From: Diphasiastrum complanatum
Lineage: Eukaryota; Streptophyta; Lycopodiopsida; Lycopodiales; Lycopodiaceae
NCBI GenBank assembly: GCA_029204225.1
Contig: CM055107.1
Span: 13,447,382-13,511,381 of the forward strand
Direction: 5' to 3'
DNA: 64,000 nt
Part shown: positions 35,592 through 46,728 of the stretch, piece by piece
Layout: the number at the start of each line of letters is the position of its first letter
Numbering within the stretch: position 1 is the first letter of the stretch
Program-made: the position numbers and the translations under genes
Notes under the pieces: model-generated
The model's database searches: none
The model's input: only the letters and a program-made list of their open reading frames with translations
Told to the model about the DNA's origin: nothing

Positions 35592-37703
35592 ATGGGACAA
35601 TCTGCTGCCAACAAAAGCTTCGTTCTACGTAGAGTTGGCTATGCAGATTCTGAGACAGATATGTTTGCCTCACTGGATTCACAAATCAAGTGCAAGAAAG
35701 GACCGTATTCAGAATCGACTAAATGCAGCAACGAAGCCGTCGGTTGGGGTTCTAAAGACGATTTCGTCACTTCGAAAGGAGACCGATCACTGAGTAACTT
35801 ATACAATAACTGCTGGTATATCTGCAGATATTGCCAGCGAGAATTTGCATCAGGGAGGGCTTTGGGAGGCCACATGCGAGCTCATGGATCACTTTCATTT
35901 GAATCCCAACTTTCTGTTCCAGGGAATTGCAATGTAGACGATCTTCCAGATAAGCAGCAGGCCAGCAATTCAGGTGGCCAGAGCTCTAATCTCCACCGGA
36001 GATGCCAGATGAAGGGAAGCTCCAGTACCTATCAGGATAGAAGCCCCTCCCCGTCTCTTCATCAATCTAGACGTAAGGAATCTCTTTCAACAATGTCTAG
36101 AAGCCTGGTTAAGATAGACAATGAGAGCCAACAACCAAAGAGCAGTGTTGATATCAGTCCAGATACAGAGGATGAGGCATCTGTAAAAGTAAACCAGAGT
36201 TCGGAGCTGATGAATGAAATTGGCGAGACAGCGGCAAGTGCAGATGGTTGTGTTCATGCTTCTCATACAAATCTTAAAAATGTTGAGTTCTGCATCATGA
36301 AGGATCGGATATTGCCGCCATTATACACCCTGCGGAGAAATCCCAAGCCGAGTAAACGCTTTGTAGATCAGGAATATTACGCCCTTGATGTGGTGGGCTC
36401 AACTACTGCATCTAAGAAAAGTTTTGTGACAAGTATTGAAAAGGCTCGTCATGCATGTAGCGAGTGTGGAAAAGAGTTCTCATCTTGGAAGGGGCTGTTC
36501 GGGCACATGCGGTGTCATCCAGAGAGGGAATGGAGAGGAATTCAACCCCCGATTGCCAATAAAACTTCTCAAGAAGATAAAACAATTGCAACTGTGAAAC
36601 CGGCAGACTCTTGGAAAATGAAGCTCCCAGCAATTTCAAACACTCATGATCAAAGAAAGCAATCGGAATCTGAATTTGATGCCTCAATTGCTCAAACATT
36701 ATCCGAGACAGAGAGCGAAACTGACAGTATCGAGGCAGCATATATCAAAGGAAAAACCGAGTGTAATCCTCAAAGTTGGAAGACGCGGAAGAGATCGAAA
36801 CGCTCTAGAAGTATGTCCCGGTCTTTACAGGCGGTGAACGATGAAGCAGCTGATCATGAGGTAGGGAGACGGAACCGTCACATTACTCCCACTGATATCA
36901 AGGAAGAAAGGAACATGGCAAATTCCCTTGTGATGCTTGCATGCGCAGGAAAGTTAAGCCACGGGGAGCTTGCACGCGTAAAGAAAAAGAGGATTGCATC
37001 ATATCAATCAATCGATCTTGAGAGGAACTCTGCGTGTGATTCAAGCCCCGAGGATGGCAACTACTTCAAAAGCTGGGGGAACTCTGAGCATGAAAAGATT
37101 AACTTGAGACAGAAGATTAAATCCAAGAGAATGATCCTGAAGGAAGCGATCACGGTACGTGAGGAAAACAATGAGGACGTTCAGCCTGATGAAAATGACC
37201 AGGAATCTGATATTGTCAAGTACGAGTGTACAAGATGTAGAAAAACATTCAAATCTCATCAAGCTCTAGGCGGACACAGAGCAAGCCACAAGAATATCAA
37301 AGGATGCTATGCTAGGGCTTACACAGCTACGAGAGCTCCTGGTAGCTTTGAAGACGATCTTACAGACGAAGATTTGCCAAGATCAGTGGAGGATGAACAT
37401 GTTAGAGAGCTAACTTATAACGAGAAAGAGAAGGAATCTTTAGACATGGCATGTAATGATAGCAAGAAAATGGATCAAATCCGTCAGAACAAATCCAATG
37501 CTGATCATGAATGCTCCATTTGCCATCGCACCTTCACATCCGGCCAAGCTCTTGGCGGCCATAAACGGTGCCACTGGGGCGGAGCTATACCATCTGATCC
37601 CACGGGGAAGCAGCAGGAACTGCCCTTTCATCAGGCATTATTCCAGAGCAGAAATACCAGGGAAGAATTGGATCTTAACCTACCTGCTTCATTGGCATGC
37701 TAG
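35592..37703 (+). CDS. Four-finger C2H2 zinc finger protein with EAR repression motif (ZAT-like)
   Basis: Uninterrupted 703-codon frame from ATG 35592 to TAG 37701. It encodes a nuclear transcription factor, probably a repressor. Fingers: 1 at C78-H98 (SGRALGGHMRAH), 2 at C289-H309 (SWKGLFGHMRCH), 3 at C546-H566 (SHQALGGHRASH) and 4 at C641-H661 (SGQALGGHKRCH). Three keep the plant QALGGH-type core (finger 1 has R for Q); finger 2 reads KGLFGH, which may alter DNA contact. The C-terminus has LDLNLP at 693-698, an EAR motif that recruits TOPLESS-type co-repressors in known proteins. Basic stretches KTRKRSKRSRS near 399 and KKKR near 466 may be nuclear signals. Longer and with more fingers than typical two- or three-finger ZAT proteins. 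No intron in the coding part, usual for this class. Flanked by Copia elements on both sides. Confidence 0.93.
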   Translation: MGQSAANKSFVLRRVGYADSETDMFASLDSQIKCKKGPYSESTKCSNEAVGWGSKDDFVTSKGDRSLSNLYNNCWYICRYCQREFASGRALGGHMRAHGSLSFESQLSVPGNCNVDDLPDKQQASNSGGQSSNLHRRCQMKGSSSTYQDRSPSPSLHQSRRKESLSTMSRSLVKIDNESQQPKSSVDISPDTEDEASVKVNQSSELMNEIGETAASADGCVHASHTNLKNVEFCIMKDRILPPLYTLRRNPKPSKRFVDQEYYALDVVGSTTASKKSFVTSIEKARHACSECGKEFSSWKGLFGHMRCHPEREWRGIQPPIANKTSQEDKTIATVKPADSWKMKLPAISNTHDQRKQSESEFDASIAQTLSETESETDSIEAAYIKGKTECNPQSWKTRKRSKRSRSMSRSLQAVNDEAADHEVGRRNRHITPTDIKEERNMANSLVMLACAGKLSHGELARVKKKRIASYQSIDLERNSACDSSPEDGNYFKSWGNSEHEKINLRQKIKSKRMILKEAITVREENNEDVQPDENDQESDIVKYECTRCRKTFKSHQALGGHRASHKNIKGCYARAYTATRAPGSFEDDLTDEDLPRSVEDEHVRELTYNEKEKESLDMACNDSKKMDQIRQNKSNADHECSICHRTFTSGQALGGHKRCHWGGAIPSDPTGKQQELPFHQALFQSRNTREELDLNLPASLAC

Positions 37704-40140
37704 GTTTGTCAGCTTGTGCAAATCCAGAAGAGAGTTTTCCTAGAGCATATTCTTTCTCTAGTTCTAATGAAACATGACAACACTAAGGCTGCTGTATCTG
37801 ATCTGTGTTCAAGCACAATGTCAATTATCATTCAGGTTATTAAAGATGCAGAAGCAGATGGGAGCAATTTTTAATCCTGGATCAAAGCTTGCTAAGGCGG
37901 ATGGATCTTGGAAGCCTAGCATGCATAAATCCATGCAAAATGCTAATGAAAAACAAGAATCTAGTGACGTTATCATCAAGAAGAACAGGTAGGTGCAACT
38001 CAACATCTGTGGCTAACTTAGTCGCTTATGATGAAGCTGTTGTGCATTCCTGGCTCCAATTCAATGTGTAATCATGATTGCCAATACTTTATTCTCACTA
38101 TTTTTTTTGCTTTCATCTCACTTATGAAAGCTAGCAAACTGGGTCAATCAAGCCCATGTAAGAAAACATCATGATCAATACACTACACCTCTTTTTTTTA
38201 ACCTTGTATAAAGTTTTGACGAAATGCTGGGCATTTTTTGCAATCGAATCGCTTGCACTAGCATCTTTGTCTTGCTCAATATATCCTCTACACCCACAAT
38301 TTAGGCATAGGCCAACTTTGCTACTGTATGTTCGGAACATTCTAAGGGTTTCTTCTAATGTATTGTAGATGTGAGGCAAGAGAAAATACTTGAGATGAAA
38401 TGCCAATTTCTTGGAGAGCATGTGTAGGGCTCTTATGTCTAGTGTATATGTCAATGCAAGAAGACATACGTTAAGATGAAAGTCACTGTTTTTGTCTCTT
38501 AGTTGCAAGGAAGTCTTGCAAGGAGGCAAATTGAGAGTAAGATAAACTGTAACATCGTAGGCTTTTGCAATTTGAAAGCAACAGAAACTCTAACAATCTT
38601 CTTGCAAAATGACATCAAGATAAACTCTAACAATATCCTTTGTGTGTTGTTTTTTAAGAATATCATTTCTTATGTCTTATGTGCTAGTGTATTATCTACA
38701 CTTATGGGACAAGTGGAAAGGCTTGCCATTCAACAGTTCATAATCACATGTTTTACCAGATCTCTGGACACTTCATTTTCAAACTATGCCATTTTTGTAT
38801 TTATGCTATTATAAATTGTTCCTTCCTCCATTTTTCATGTTTCAAGTAATGTAGACTCTATTAGTGAGACAATAGCTTTGTTTTGTTTGCATGAACTTTT
38901 CATTTTCACTACAATGAAAAGTGCATATATTTAACCAAATCCATGGGCACTTTATTATCAAACTATGTCTATCTATATCTATGCTATTATAACTTGATCC
39001 TTCATCCATTTTTCACAGTGAGACAATAGTGTTGTTCTACTTGCACGAACCTTTCCTTTTCACTACATGAAAAGTATGAATGCTTAAATGCTTAAAAGCC
39101 TTTAGTTTATTAAGTTTTGAGTCAACTCAATGTTAATTGATGATTAAAAACAAAAGGTTGCACATGTTTTGCGTTTGTTCATTTATTATCTCTAGATGCA
39201 TGCATCAAATAATAGGTGATTGCTAAGTAGAACATGCTAGAGTTGAGGGAAGAATGGATTGGAGCCTACCCATGACAAGTTGAAGAATTAATATGAAAAT
39301 ACTTGCACGTTCAAATTTCAAGGACTTGGTGGAAATGAATATATTGGTGATGCTTTCAACTTGGACGGGAACATAATATTCATTCACAATATGCTTGTTT
39401 TGACGACAATCATATTTACCCCAATCTCATAGAAAATACTAGGTTTACTAAGAAACTAAGAAGATTCCTTTTGGAACATACCTTTACATACTATTGGACT
39501 ATGTGCAAAATTGTCCAAGGGCTTAGCTATCCATGATTGCTTCTTTTTTGAAGATCATTAAGTGGAGCTTATTATACATGTATACTTCAATAAAAACTAA
39601 TAATACATGAGTGACGTTCTTGTTAATTGATGCTTCCTTATGTTCCCAATTGTAGAAATGGACTAGAGATACTTAATCTATTAAAATGATTTCTAATCAT
39701 CCAACATCATATTCTGCTCTAATAGCAATCACATAACCAACCATGGTAGCAAGGGCATAAATCACAATAGAGGGAAGAGCTCACAAACACATAACATTAG
39801 CCTTTTACAACTAATATACACTCATCATCACAATGTGTAAATGATTGGGTTCTGAAAAATTCATGGCAATACTCTATTAGGTGACTTGACAATTCAAGTC
39901 TTACATAAATTAATATTAGTACACCTATATACAACTATCAAGCTTATTGTTATGTTTTCTATTGCTTTCTCTCTACAATATTCATCAATGACAAAGTCAT
40001 AATGAATCTTAACATGCTTTTTCTTCGTTGCAATGCACTTGTGGCAAAATGTGAGTTTGTTTTTGTCTCAGACTCTGCATCCATTCCTATTCATACTCGT
40101 CTACATTGCTGTGTTTTGCTTGCAAGCTGGTGAATTTTTT
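37704..40140. other. 3' flank of the C2H2 gene and AT-rich intergenic DNA
   Basis: After the stop codon the first few hundred bases are probably 3' UTR. A 132-codon minus frame at 38131-38529 has no recognised family. Nothing else is supported apart from a diverged direct repeat. Confidence 0.45.
38762..39078. repeat. Diverged direct repeat of about 160 bases, two copies
   Basis: 38762-38926 and 38943-39078 share CACTT.ATT.TCAAACTATG, ATGCTATTATAA, CCATTTTTCA, GTGAGACAATAG and TTTTCACTACA-ATGAAAAGT in the same order. The second copy lacks a short middle stretch. Confidence 0.75.
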
Positions 40141-41170
40141 TGTTGGAAAGAGGTGTGTGTAAAAGATAGGTCCTAAAGAATCGAATAAAAATAATTCGAA
40201 CGACAAGAAAGAAAACTTATCGTGCGCAACTAAATAAACTATCTTCCTCTTTCTTCATGCATGACTACGCCTATCAATTTTGAACAAAACAATAGTGATA
40301 AAAATCACGTTTGATCTTATAGTAACTAACTTTGAAATCATTAGTACTAGAGTGATTATGTAGCCAAACATTTAAAGCATTGAATTATCAGACAAATAAT
40401 CTATCGTGAAGAATTATAGAAACGCATACATTCTGAGACAAACTTGAACGCAATAAAAGATAGTATTGATTAAGTATGAAACAAAACAGAAGTAAATGAG
40501 CACAACAAGTTTGCGGATTGAAGCCGCGTACTCTAAGCTATTTTTGAGCGACTAAAATAAAAGTCTGAATTAAATGCAACTATTGATAAGCAGTAAGCGC
40601 AATAGCAAATTCTAATCAACTCTAAAGAACTGAGCTAGAATGCTCAAGAGTGTTCAAGCTCGCAGGCTTGAGAGAGAGGCAACTATTTCAATACTTGATC
40701 TGAGTGTTCTAAATCATGTTGATGTAGGAATATGAACAACTATTTATACTAAGCAATTAGGTCATCAAATGTGGCTGCCAGTTGGCTGGAGTTTGCTGGC
40801 ATCAATCCACTTAGGACTTCTCAAAAATTACTTGCTGATGAATTAATGCAAGTTGGTGGCTTTTGATCGTAAACAGTCTGTTTGCATATTTGAACGTAAA
40901 CTATAACTGCGAAAAATGCGACATTGCATTTTTAATTGCAATTCCTGACAGACAAAAAATGCGAAGGTCTTTACTAAAGTCATTTCCTTCATATTTAAAT
41001 TTCTGGCATTTTGCAAAAATTCCAAAGAGAGAGAAATGCCGACACTGTGAGCCATTTCCGAGTAGTATGCAGACTGTATAAAAACATGAAGAAACCTGCA
41101 GGTCTGGATAAAAGTTGGATGAAGATTAAAAACCGATTAGTCGATTAGTAGGAAGGAGAATAATCCAACA
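40141..41170 (-). mobile_element. Copia C-type 3' LTR (complete)
   Basis: On the minus strand the LTR begins TGTTGGATTATTC after a polypurine tract TAAGGGGGAG (plus 41171-41180) and ends CCTCTTTCCAACA at 40141, giving about 1030 bases with TGTTGGA/TCCAACA ends. A TATA-like TAGTATAAATAG lies on the minus strand near 40745. The same LTR start is seen at 55289. Confidence 0.85.
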
Positions 41171-41177
41171 CTCCCCC

Positions 41178-42500
41178 TTAATCTGAATCCATGAATGCCT
41201 TGACCTTTAAACTTAGTTCTGCACAAAACCTTTTGTGTGCATCCAAGCTTAGTGCCTTAGTGAAATATCTATCGTCATATCTTGCGTTGGACAGTACTGC
41301 AATATGACCTCTTTGTCGAAAACTTTGCTTCTGACATAGTGATACTTGAGTTCAATGTGCTTACTCCTAGAATGAAACCTAGGGTTGGTTGACAAGGCAA
41401 TGGCACTTTGATTATCACAAAATAGTACCGTCGTAGCATATTGATTCAAACTAATATTTGAAAGTAAGTTTCTCAACCAAACTGCTTCCTTTGTAGCTTG
41501 TGAGGCTGTGATATACTCTGATTCTATAGAAGATAGAGCTATCGAAGATTGCTTGTGACTGTTCCAGGAAATAAACCATTGTTAAGGAAGAATGTTAATC
41601 CAAAATTGGATTTACGAGTGTCTACATCTCTTGCCCAACTTGCATCTGTGTATCCTCTGAGTAAATTGAGTTTGTCGTTGTCGACTGCTTCATAACAAAT
41701 GCAAAAGTCCATAGTAGCTCGAAGATATCTCATGACTTTGATAAGAGCCTTCCAATGTGTCATACTAGGGTTAGTCATAAACTGACTTAGGGAGCTGACT
41801 GCAAAAGCTATGTCTGGCCTGGTACAGATCATAGCGTACATAAAAGATCCTATAATAGAATGATAAGGATACTCACGCATCTGTTCTTTGTCTTTGATTG
41901 TTTGAGGAAATTGGTCCTTTGACAATTTGAGACCTGGTTCCATTGGTGAGAGAGCTAACTTGCAATTAATCAGATTATATCTGACTAACATATTGTAGAT
42001 GTACCTCTGCTAAGTAATGTAGATCAACTTTCGATTTCTATCTCTGTGGATTTGAATACCAAGGCAAAAATGAGCTTCTCCCAGATCGGTCATGTCGAAT
42101 TCAGAAGATAGCATTGACTTGTCTTCTTTTATCAAATCGATATTGTTGCTGAAGAGCAATGTGTCATCCACATACAAACTGATAATGATAAAATATTGCT
42201 GCACTATCTTGAAGTAAACGTTTGAATCTGAAGAGCTAGGTGTGTAGCCGTGATCAGTAAGGAAAGTATTGATCCTTTGAAACCATGCTTGAGCAGATTG
42301 CTTCAAGCCATAAAGTGCCTTATGGAGTTTACACACATGATTGTGTTTACTCTCGATAATATAACCTTGGGTTGCACCATGTAAATGTCTTCTTCGATAA
42401 CTCCATTGAGATATGCTGTCTGTACATCCATTTGATGTATTTCCAAATCTGCTACAGTAGCAAACGATAAGAAAGTTGAATGAACACTGTCTCAATCAAT
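41178..42500 (-). pseudogene. Copia C-type pol remnant (reverse transcriptase, RNase H)
   Basis: Minus-strand frames: a damaged QMDVQTAYLNGVIEEDIYM, then GLKQSAQAWFQRINTFL, the catalytic SLYVDDTLLFS, GEAHFCLGIQIHRD, IIGSFMYAMICTRPDIAFAV, then RNase H with RGYTDASWARDVDTRKSN, a frameshift near 41540, SESEYITASQATKEA-like and SKHIELKYHYVRSKV. Stops near 42005 and elsewhere. It lacks gag, protease and integrase and is cut near 42500. Confidence 0.88.
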
Positions 42501-43131
42501 TTTGGACTTCCCCAAATGGACTTGAGAATTTACAACACACCAAATTAAACATATTTTTGATATAATTGATACTTTGATGCATCCATCTAAATTTGATAAA
42601 AACATCATTTAAATTGACAATACTTTCAGTATAACTGCAACAACATGATGACTAGCATCTGAATATATTCAAACATCTTATGTGATATTCAACAAACATT
42701 CATTACAAATAATTTTGAATCTCACATTCAGAAAGATATATTCAAATATCTTATGAGACATTCAACAAACACCCATAACAACTGGTTTTGAAAATGAGTT
42801 TGTCTATTATATTGTGGAAAATGACGGTAACAACCCCTACCGCTTGGGGCATTTACAATATTTTACTGAAGATATGCATCTATGCATTGCCCTAAGTATT
42901 ATCAGAACCTGAATCTAATTCTACATCATGAGGACCCACATCCCTTGACTACGGTTCTCCGAAAGACTGGCTCTCAGAACCCGACTGCAAAGATCTTACA
43001 ACATTGAGATGAGACTTAGTCCACCCGATGTTTTCCGGAGTGTCGATGCATATAAGTTTGCGACCCATGACATTTAATAACGGTGCCACACAGTAAGATA
43101 ACCTGAACAAGCAGACCGACCATTCAGAAGC

Positions 43132-43133
<2 letters not shown>

Positions 43134-43165
<32 letters not shown>
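43134..43165. repeat. (AT)n microsatellite
   Basis: Alternating AT for 32 bases. Confidence 0.95.
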
Positions 43166-43168
<3 letters not shown>

Positions 43169-43318
43169 TTGAAACTTGAGAAGACTATAACTACAAGCCT
43201 AAAAAAATTTACCATTTCTTAAGAGCTAGAAATTTGAGACAATCTGCAAATCAAGTTGCAGTTCAGTTTGAGATTAGAAAGCCAAAAATTTCAGAGTACA
43301 ATGTGAATAAGCTTTCTT

Positions 43319-43341
43319 GGGGGGGGGGGGGGGGGGGGGGG
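43319..43341. repeat. Poly-G run of 23 bases
   Basis: Uninterrupted G homopolymer on the plus strand. It could form a G-quadruplex, and its exact length may be a sequencing or assembly artefact. Confidence 0.9.
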
Positions 43342-44639
43342 ATCTACTTATGCGTATTTTGAACATTGCACACATGATGACCGTTAGGGATCTCCTGCTA
43401 GAAGAGTAAAACTATTGGCTATGGGGCTTTTATCATGTAGTTTGCTATCTATATTATAAATGGATCAGAAGACCATAAAAAATATCATAGAAACTTTCAT
43501 CAATGCACAGTGGGAATGAACGAGGGATAAAAACGCAACACAAAAAACCATCACAGTTAAACGACATGCCTTCCTTTGATTCTCAACATGTGACTTAACA
43601 ATTTCAGCAAGAACCAGTTGGTATAGTGGAAAACCTGCCCTTCTAGCAAGTGAATAACGTTGGCTTACATAATTTCTGCAACACTACCAAACTGCAATAA
43701 TAGCCAACAACCTAGCGAAAGGAATGAGGTTGACATGCAACAATTTATATGCATATATATATTTTGGGACATTTGTCAAGAAACAAAATTCATCAAAAGT
43801 TTTGCCTGCACTATTCAATGTTCACCTACGCTTTCCAGAGTACTTATTTCGAATGGGCAACAATGGCTAATTCACCAGTTCTTGTCTTGCATTAACAGAA
43901 CCTTGATTCAAAAGACCTGCAAATCGAAAGTATACCACCAAACTGATTGTGAAAGAAGCTTTGGATGCCTTGAACCAACGTATGTTAAAATCAGTATCCC
44001 TAGTTGGTTTTGGTCTTGACGTCACCCTGATCCGGAAGGAAAAAGGTGGATATATCGAATTTGGTAAGGGCGCGGGTCACTGGTAGATGGGGGGTGTGCG
44101 GAAGGTTAAGTGCCAATGAAATTAGCGCAGGATCGAGGGGGACTGTATATTCCTGTCCTTTATGGGCCACAATAAAATTATCAATGTCAAAGGTGGAAAA
44201 TGCCCTCTAGACTACAGAAAGGTCCTGCATGAGGGGTACATCCATGGTATCTAAGCCTCCGACAGTCAAAATTGCTAGGTAGCCATCAGTGCGAAGAGTT
44301 GCGAGCTCCTACTCTGTAAGCATGGGTAGGATGGTGCAGTGGGAGAGTGCACGAGCAGCACAAGCGGAAGGACGTCGACGGATAGATTTGGGGAGAAGTC
44401 TCTCCCTCCTCTCGGCTGGGGGAAGTAGATGTAGTCAGGAAAGAGGATCCAGTCTGCTGAGACACAAATGGTGAGGTGGTGGTCTAGGAGGATGTCGAGG
44501 GGATGGATGAATGGCTGGGACTAAATGGTGGGGTGGCGATCCTGGTGAGCCTGATTTGTTGTCCAGGGGGAGCAAAGACGCCCAAAAGTTGATGTTTCGG
44601 TGCCATTTGTGCGATCAGGTGATGATTTTGAGGCAAGAT

Positions 44640-45030
44640 GGCTATAGGCGAGCAAAAAGACTGATGGTAAGTAAAAGACCGAGAACGAGTTAGGGCAAGT
44701 AAAAGGCTGAGCACGAGTTAGGACAAGTAAATGGAAATGGTGAAAAATGGATTCAGGAGGCTACTTGATTGATGGCGAGTAAAGAGGGTGGAGGATGGGC
44801 AAGAAAAAACAGATGGTGAGTAAAAGGAGGATGGAGAGTAAATGACTCTATGCGTGAGTTAGGGTGAGTAAATGAAAACATGAATGACGATGTGTGGAAG
44901 GTGCAGGCTTGAGGGCGAGTAAATCAGAAAGTTTGAACATGAGTAAACGAGCAACGCGAGTTAGGGCTAGTAATCGACGAGCTAGCACGAGTTAGGATGA
45001 GTAATCAAAAAGTTAGAATTTCCTATTACT
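44640..45030. repeat. GAGTAAA / GAGTTAGGG degenerate minisatellite
   Basis: At least a dozen irregular units of GAGTAAA or AAGTAAA alternate with GAGTTAGGGYGAG-type stretches on the plus strand. The tract lies just beyond the C-terminal end of the Gypsy pol (minus strand), so it may belong to that element's 3' untranslated region or LTR. TTTATATAAA at 45039-45048 follows it. Confidence 0.75.
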
Positions 45031-45050
45031 CACACCTTTATATAAACTAT

Positions 45051-45987
45051 CTAATGGGGTGTAGATGGCTCGTCATGAGCAGATGAAAGCGATGAGGATG
45101 GCGCTTCATGCACATCCCTGAGTTGAGCATCGGTTGGGTAGTAGTGACACAACCTGCTGCTATTGATGGCCATGTCAAACAATTTGCCTTGCAGGTCGGC
45201 GAGAATGACTGCACCATTAGGTTGGATCTCTACTACCTTGTACGGTCCTTCTCCTTGAAACTTGAGCTTACCTTTATGTGCTTTGGCGTTGTATAACAAG
45301 GTCAATTCTCCCTTGACGAGATCCTTGGTCTTGATATTCCGATCGTGCCAAGCCTTCCTTTGCTGTTTCTTTACAACTAGGGCATGAAGTGCTAGGAAGC
45401 GGGTTTCGTAAAGTTGGAGAAGATTTTGAAGTCTTTTCTTGGTAGATTCCTTTGTACTAAGTCATTCGGCAATGGCGACTCTTAGACTCGGAATGACAAA
45501 TTCAACAGGCATTACGGCTTCCTGTCCATACACCATTTGAAATAGAGTTCTTTGTCCAATGCTCATCTTAAAGGTGGTTTTGAATTCTCACAAAGTTGCG
45601 TGAAGTTTGTGTTTCTAATCCAAGCATGAAGCTTCATCCATCTTCGTGATAATACCATAGAGAATCTTATTTGATGATTCTAATTGTCTGTTGCAACATG
45701 GGTAATACAGTGTGCTCTTCCTATGGACAACCAGATAAGAGGACAACAAGTGAGTGATAGTGTCATTTAGAAAATGTGTTCCGCGATCACTCACGAGTTC
45801 TAGTGGGCACCCAAAATGTACTAACATATTTTTATATAGGAATTTAGTAGTGGAGTTGGCATCAACGTTCCTCACTGCCTTGGTTTCTACCCATTTGGTC
45901 AAGTAGTCACTTGTGAGGTAAAATGCATCGACGTATAATTCCATCGTTACAAATGCAATAAAGCTGTCCGACTACCAACATGAAAGG
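45051..45987 (-). pseudogene. Ty3/Gypsy pol, integrase part (left of Copia E)
   Basis: Minus-strand frames give an integrase core with DYLTKWVETKAVRNV, FGCPLELVSDRGTHF and a following STLYYPCCNRQLES that aligns to the usual catalytic-Glu region (Y.PQ.NGQ.E), and a C-terminal GEGPYKVVEIQPNGAVILAD end domain. Frameshifts and stops near 45610 break it. The frame is interrupted by Copia E at 45988 and resumes at 52205. Confidence 0.85.
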
Positions 45988-46713
45988 TGTTGAATTCACA
46001 CGTGTGGATTGTCCACAACATGTACCTGTGATCTCCTAAGGTGTGTAGATACACCAAGATCAAGACTAGATTGAGATTCAAGATCAATCTTAGATCCTAT
46101 GGCAAAATCACACTACTACATGCATTCAATCACTTCCAACTCTCACTCACACGTGTGAGAAGTATTCAAAAAATAATCTAAGTAAAAACAAGCTGCTCTC
46201 CTCGGGTAGAGAGAGAAAAAGCATCATGAGCTCTCCGGTAGAGGGAGAAAGCTAGAAATCCAATAACTGACAAAATCCATAAAATCACCAAATCAATTAG
46301 ATCCAAAATGAGGAGTACAATGATACTAGTCGATCCACGAGCTACCACTATGCTTAACTATGATTGGACCATACTTTTTCACCTCTTGATCCTATTGGAC
46401 CATTGATCTTAATTCTATTGGACTATATTCAAGCACACCTCAACTTCCTATTGGACCTCACAAGGTTCCACCTCTAAATCCTATTGGTCCTCTTGGAATT
46501 CATCAAACAAAAGCTTTACACTTGTCTACACTCTAATTGGCACGTGTTTAGCCTCTTATTCTATTTTGGCTCAATAGTGGCATTACAAGTGGAAATGCAT
46601 AATTTGTCATCTATGCCAAATTTATTCCTATCAACATCCTACATCTAGATGCTTGATGTAAAAAATATAAGACCCCTATATCTAACATAGATAATCTTTT
46701 TCAATTCTTCACA
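45988..46713 (-). repeat. Copia E 3' LTR
   Basis: 726 bases; on the minus strand it runs TGTGAAGAATTG to GAATTCAACA. It contains CACACGTGTG at 45997-46006 and a 14-base palindrome CTCACACGTGTGAG at 46146-46159, and a further CACGTG near 46546. On the minus strand ATTTTTTAGGAG (plus 46714-46725) is the polypurine tract just before it. Confidence 0.92.
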
Positions 46714-46728
46714 CTCCTAAAAAATTAT

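Larger units (their letters stand above)
42501..44480. other. Intergenic DNA with AT and G simple repeats
   Basis: No recognisable gene. A short direct repeat (42667-42705 and 42745-42782, with CAACAAAC) is visible. An AT microsatellite and a G homopolymer are listed separately. The frame at 43660-44019 has no recognised family. Confidence 0.4.

Noticed and set aside
38131-38529. 132-codon minus-strand frame after the C2H2 gene
   Set aside because: No motif, AT-rich surroundings, and other frames overlap; chance cannot be excluded.
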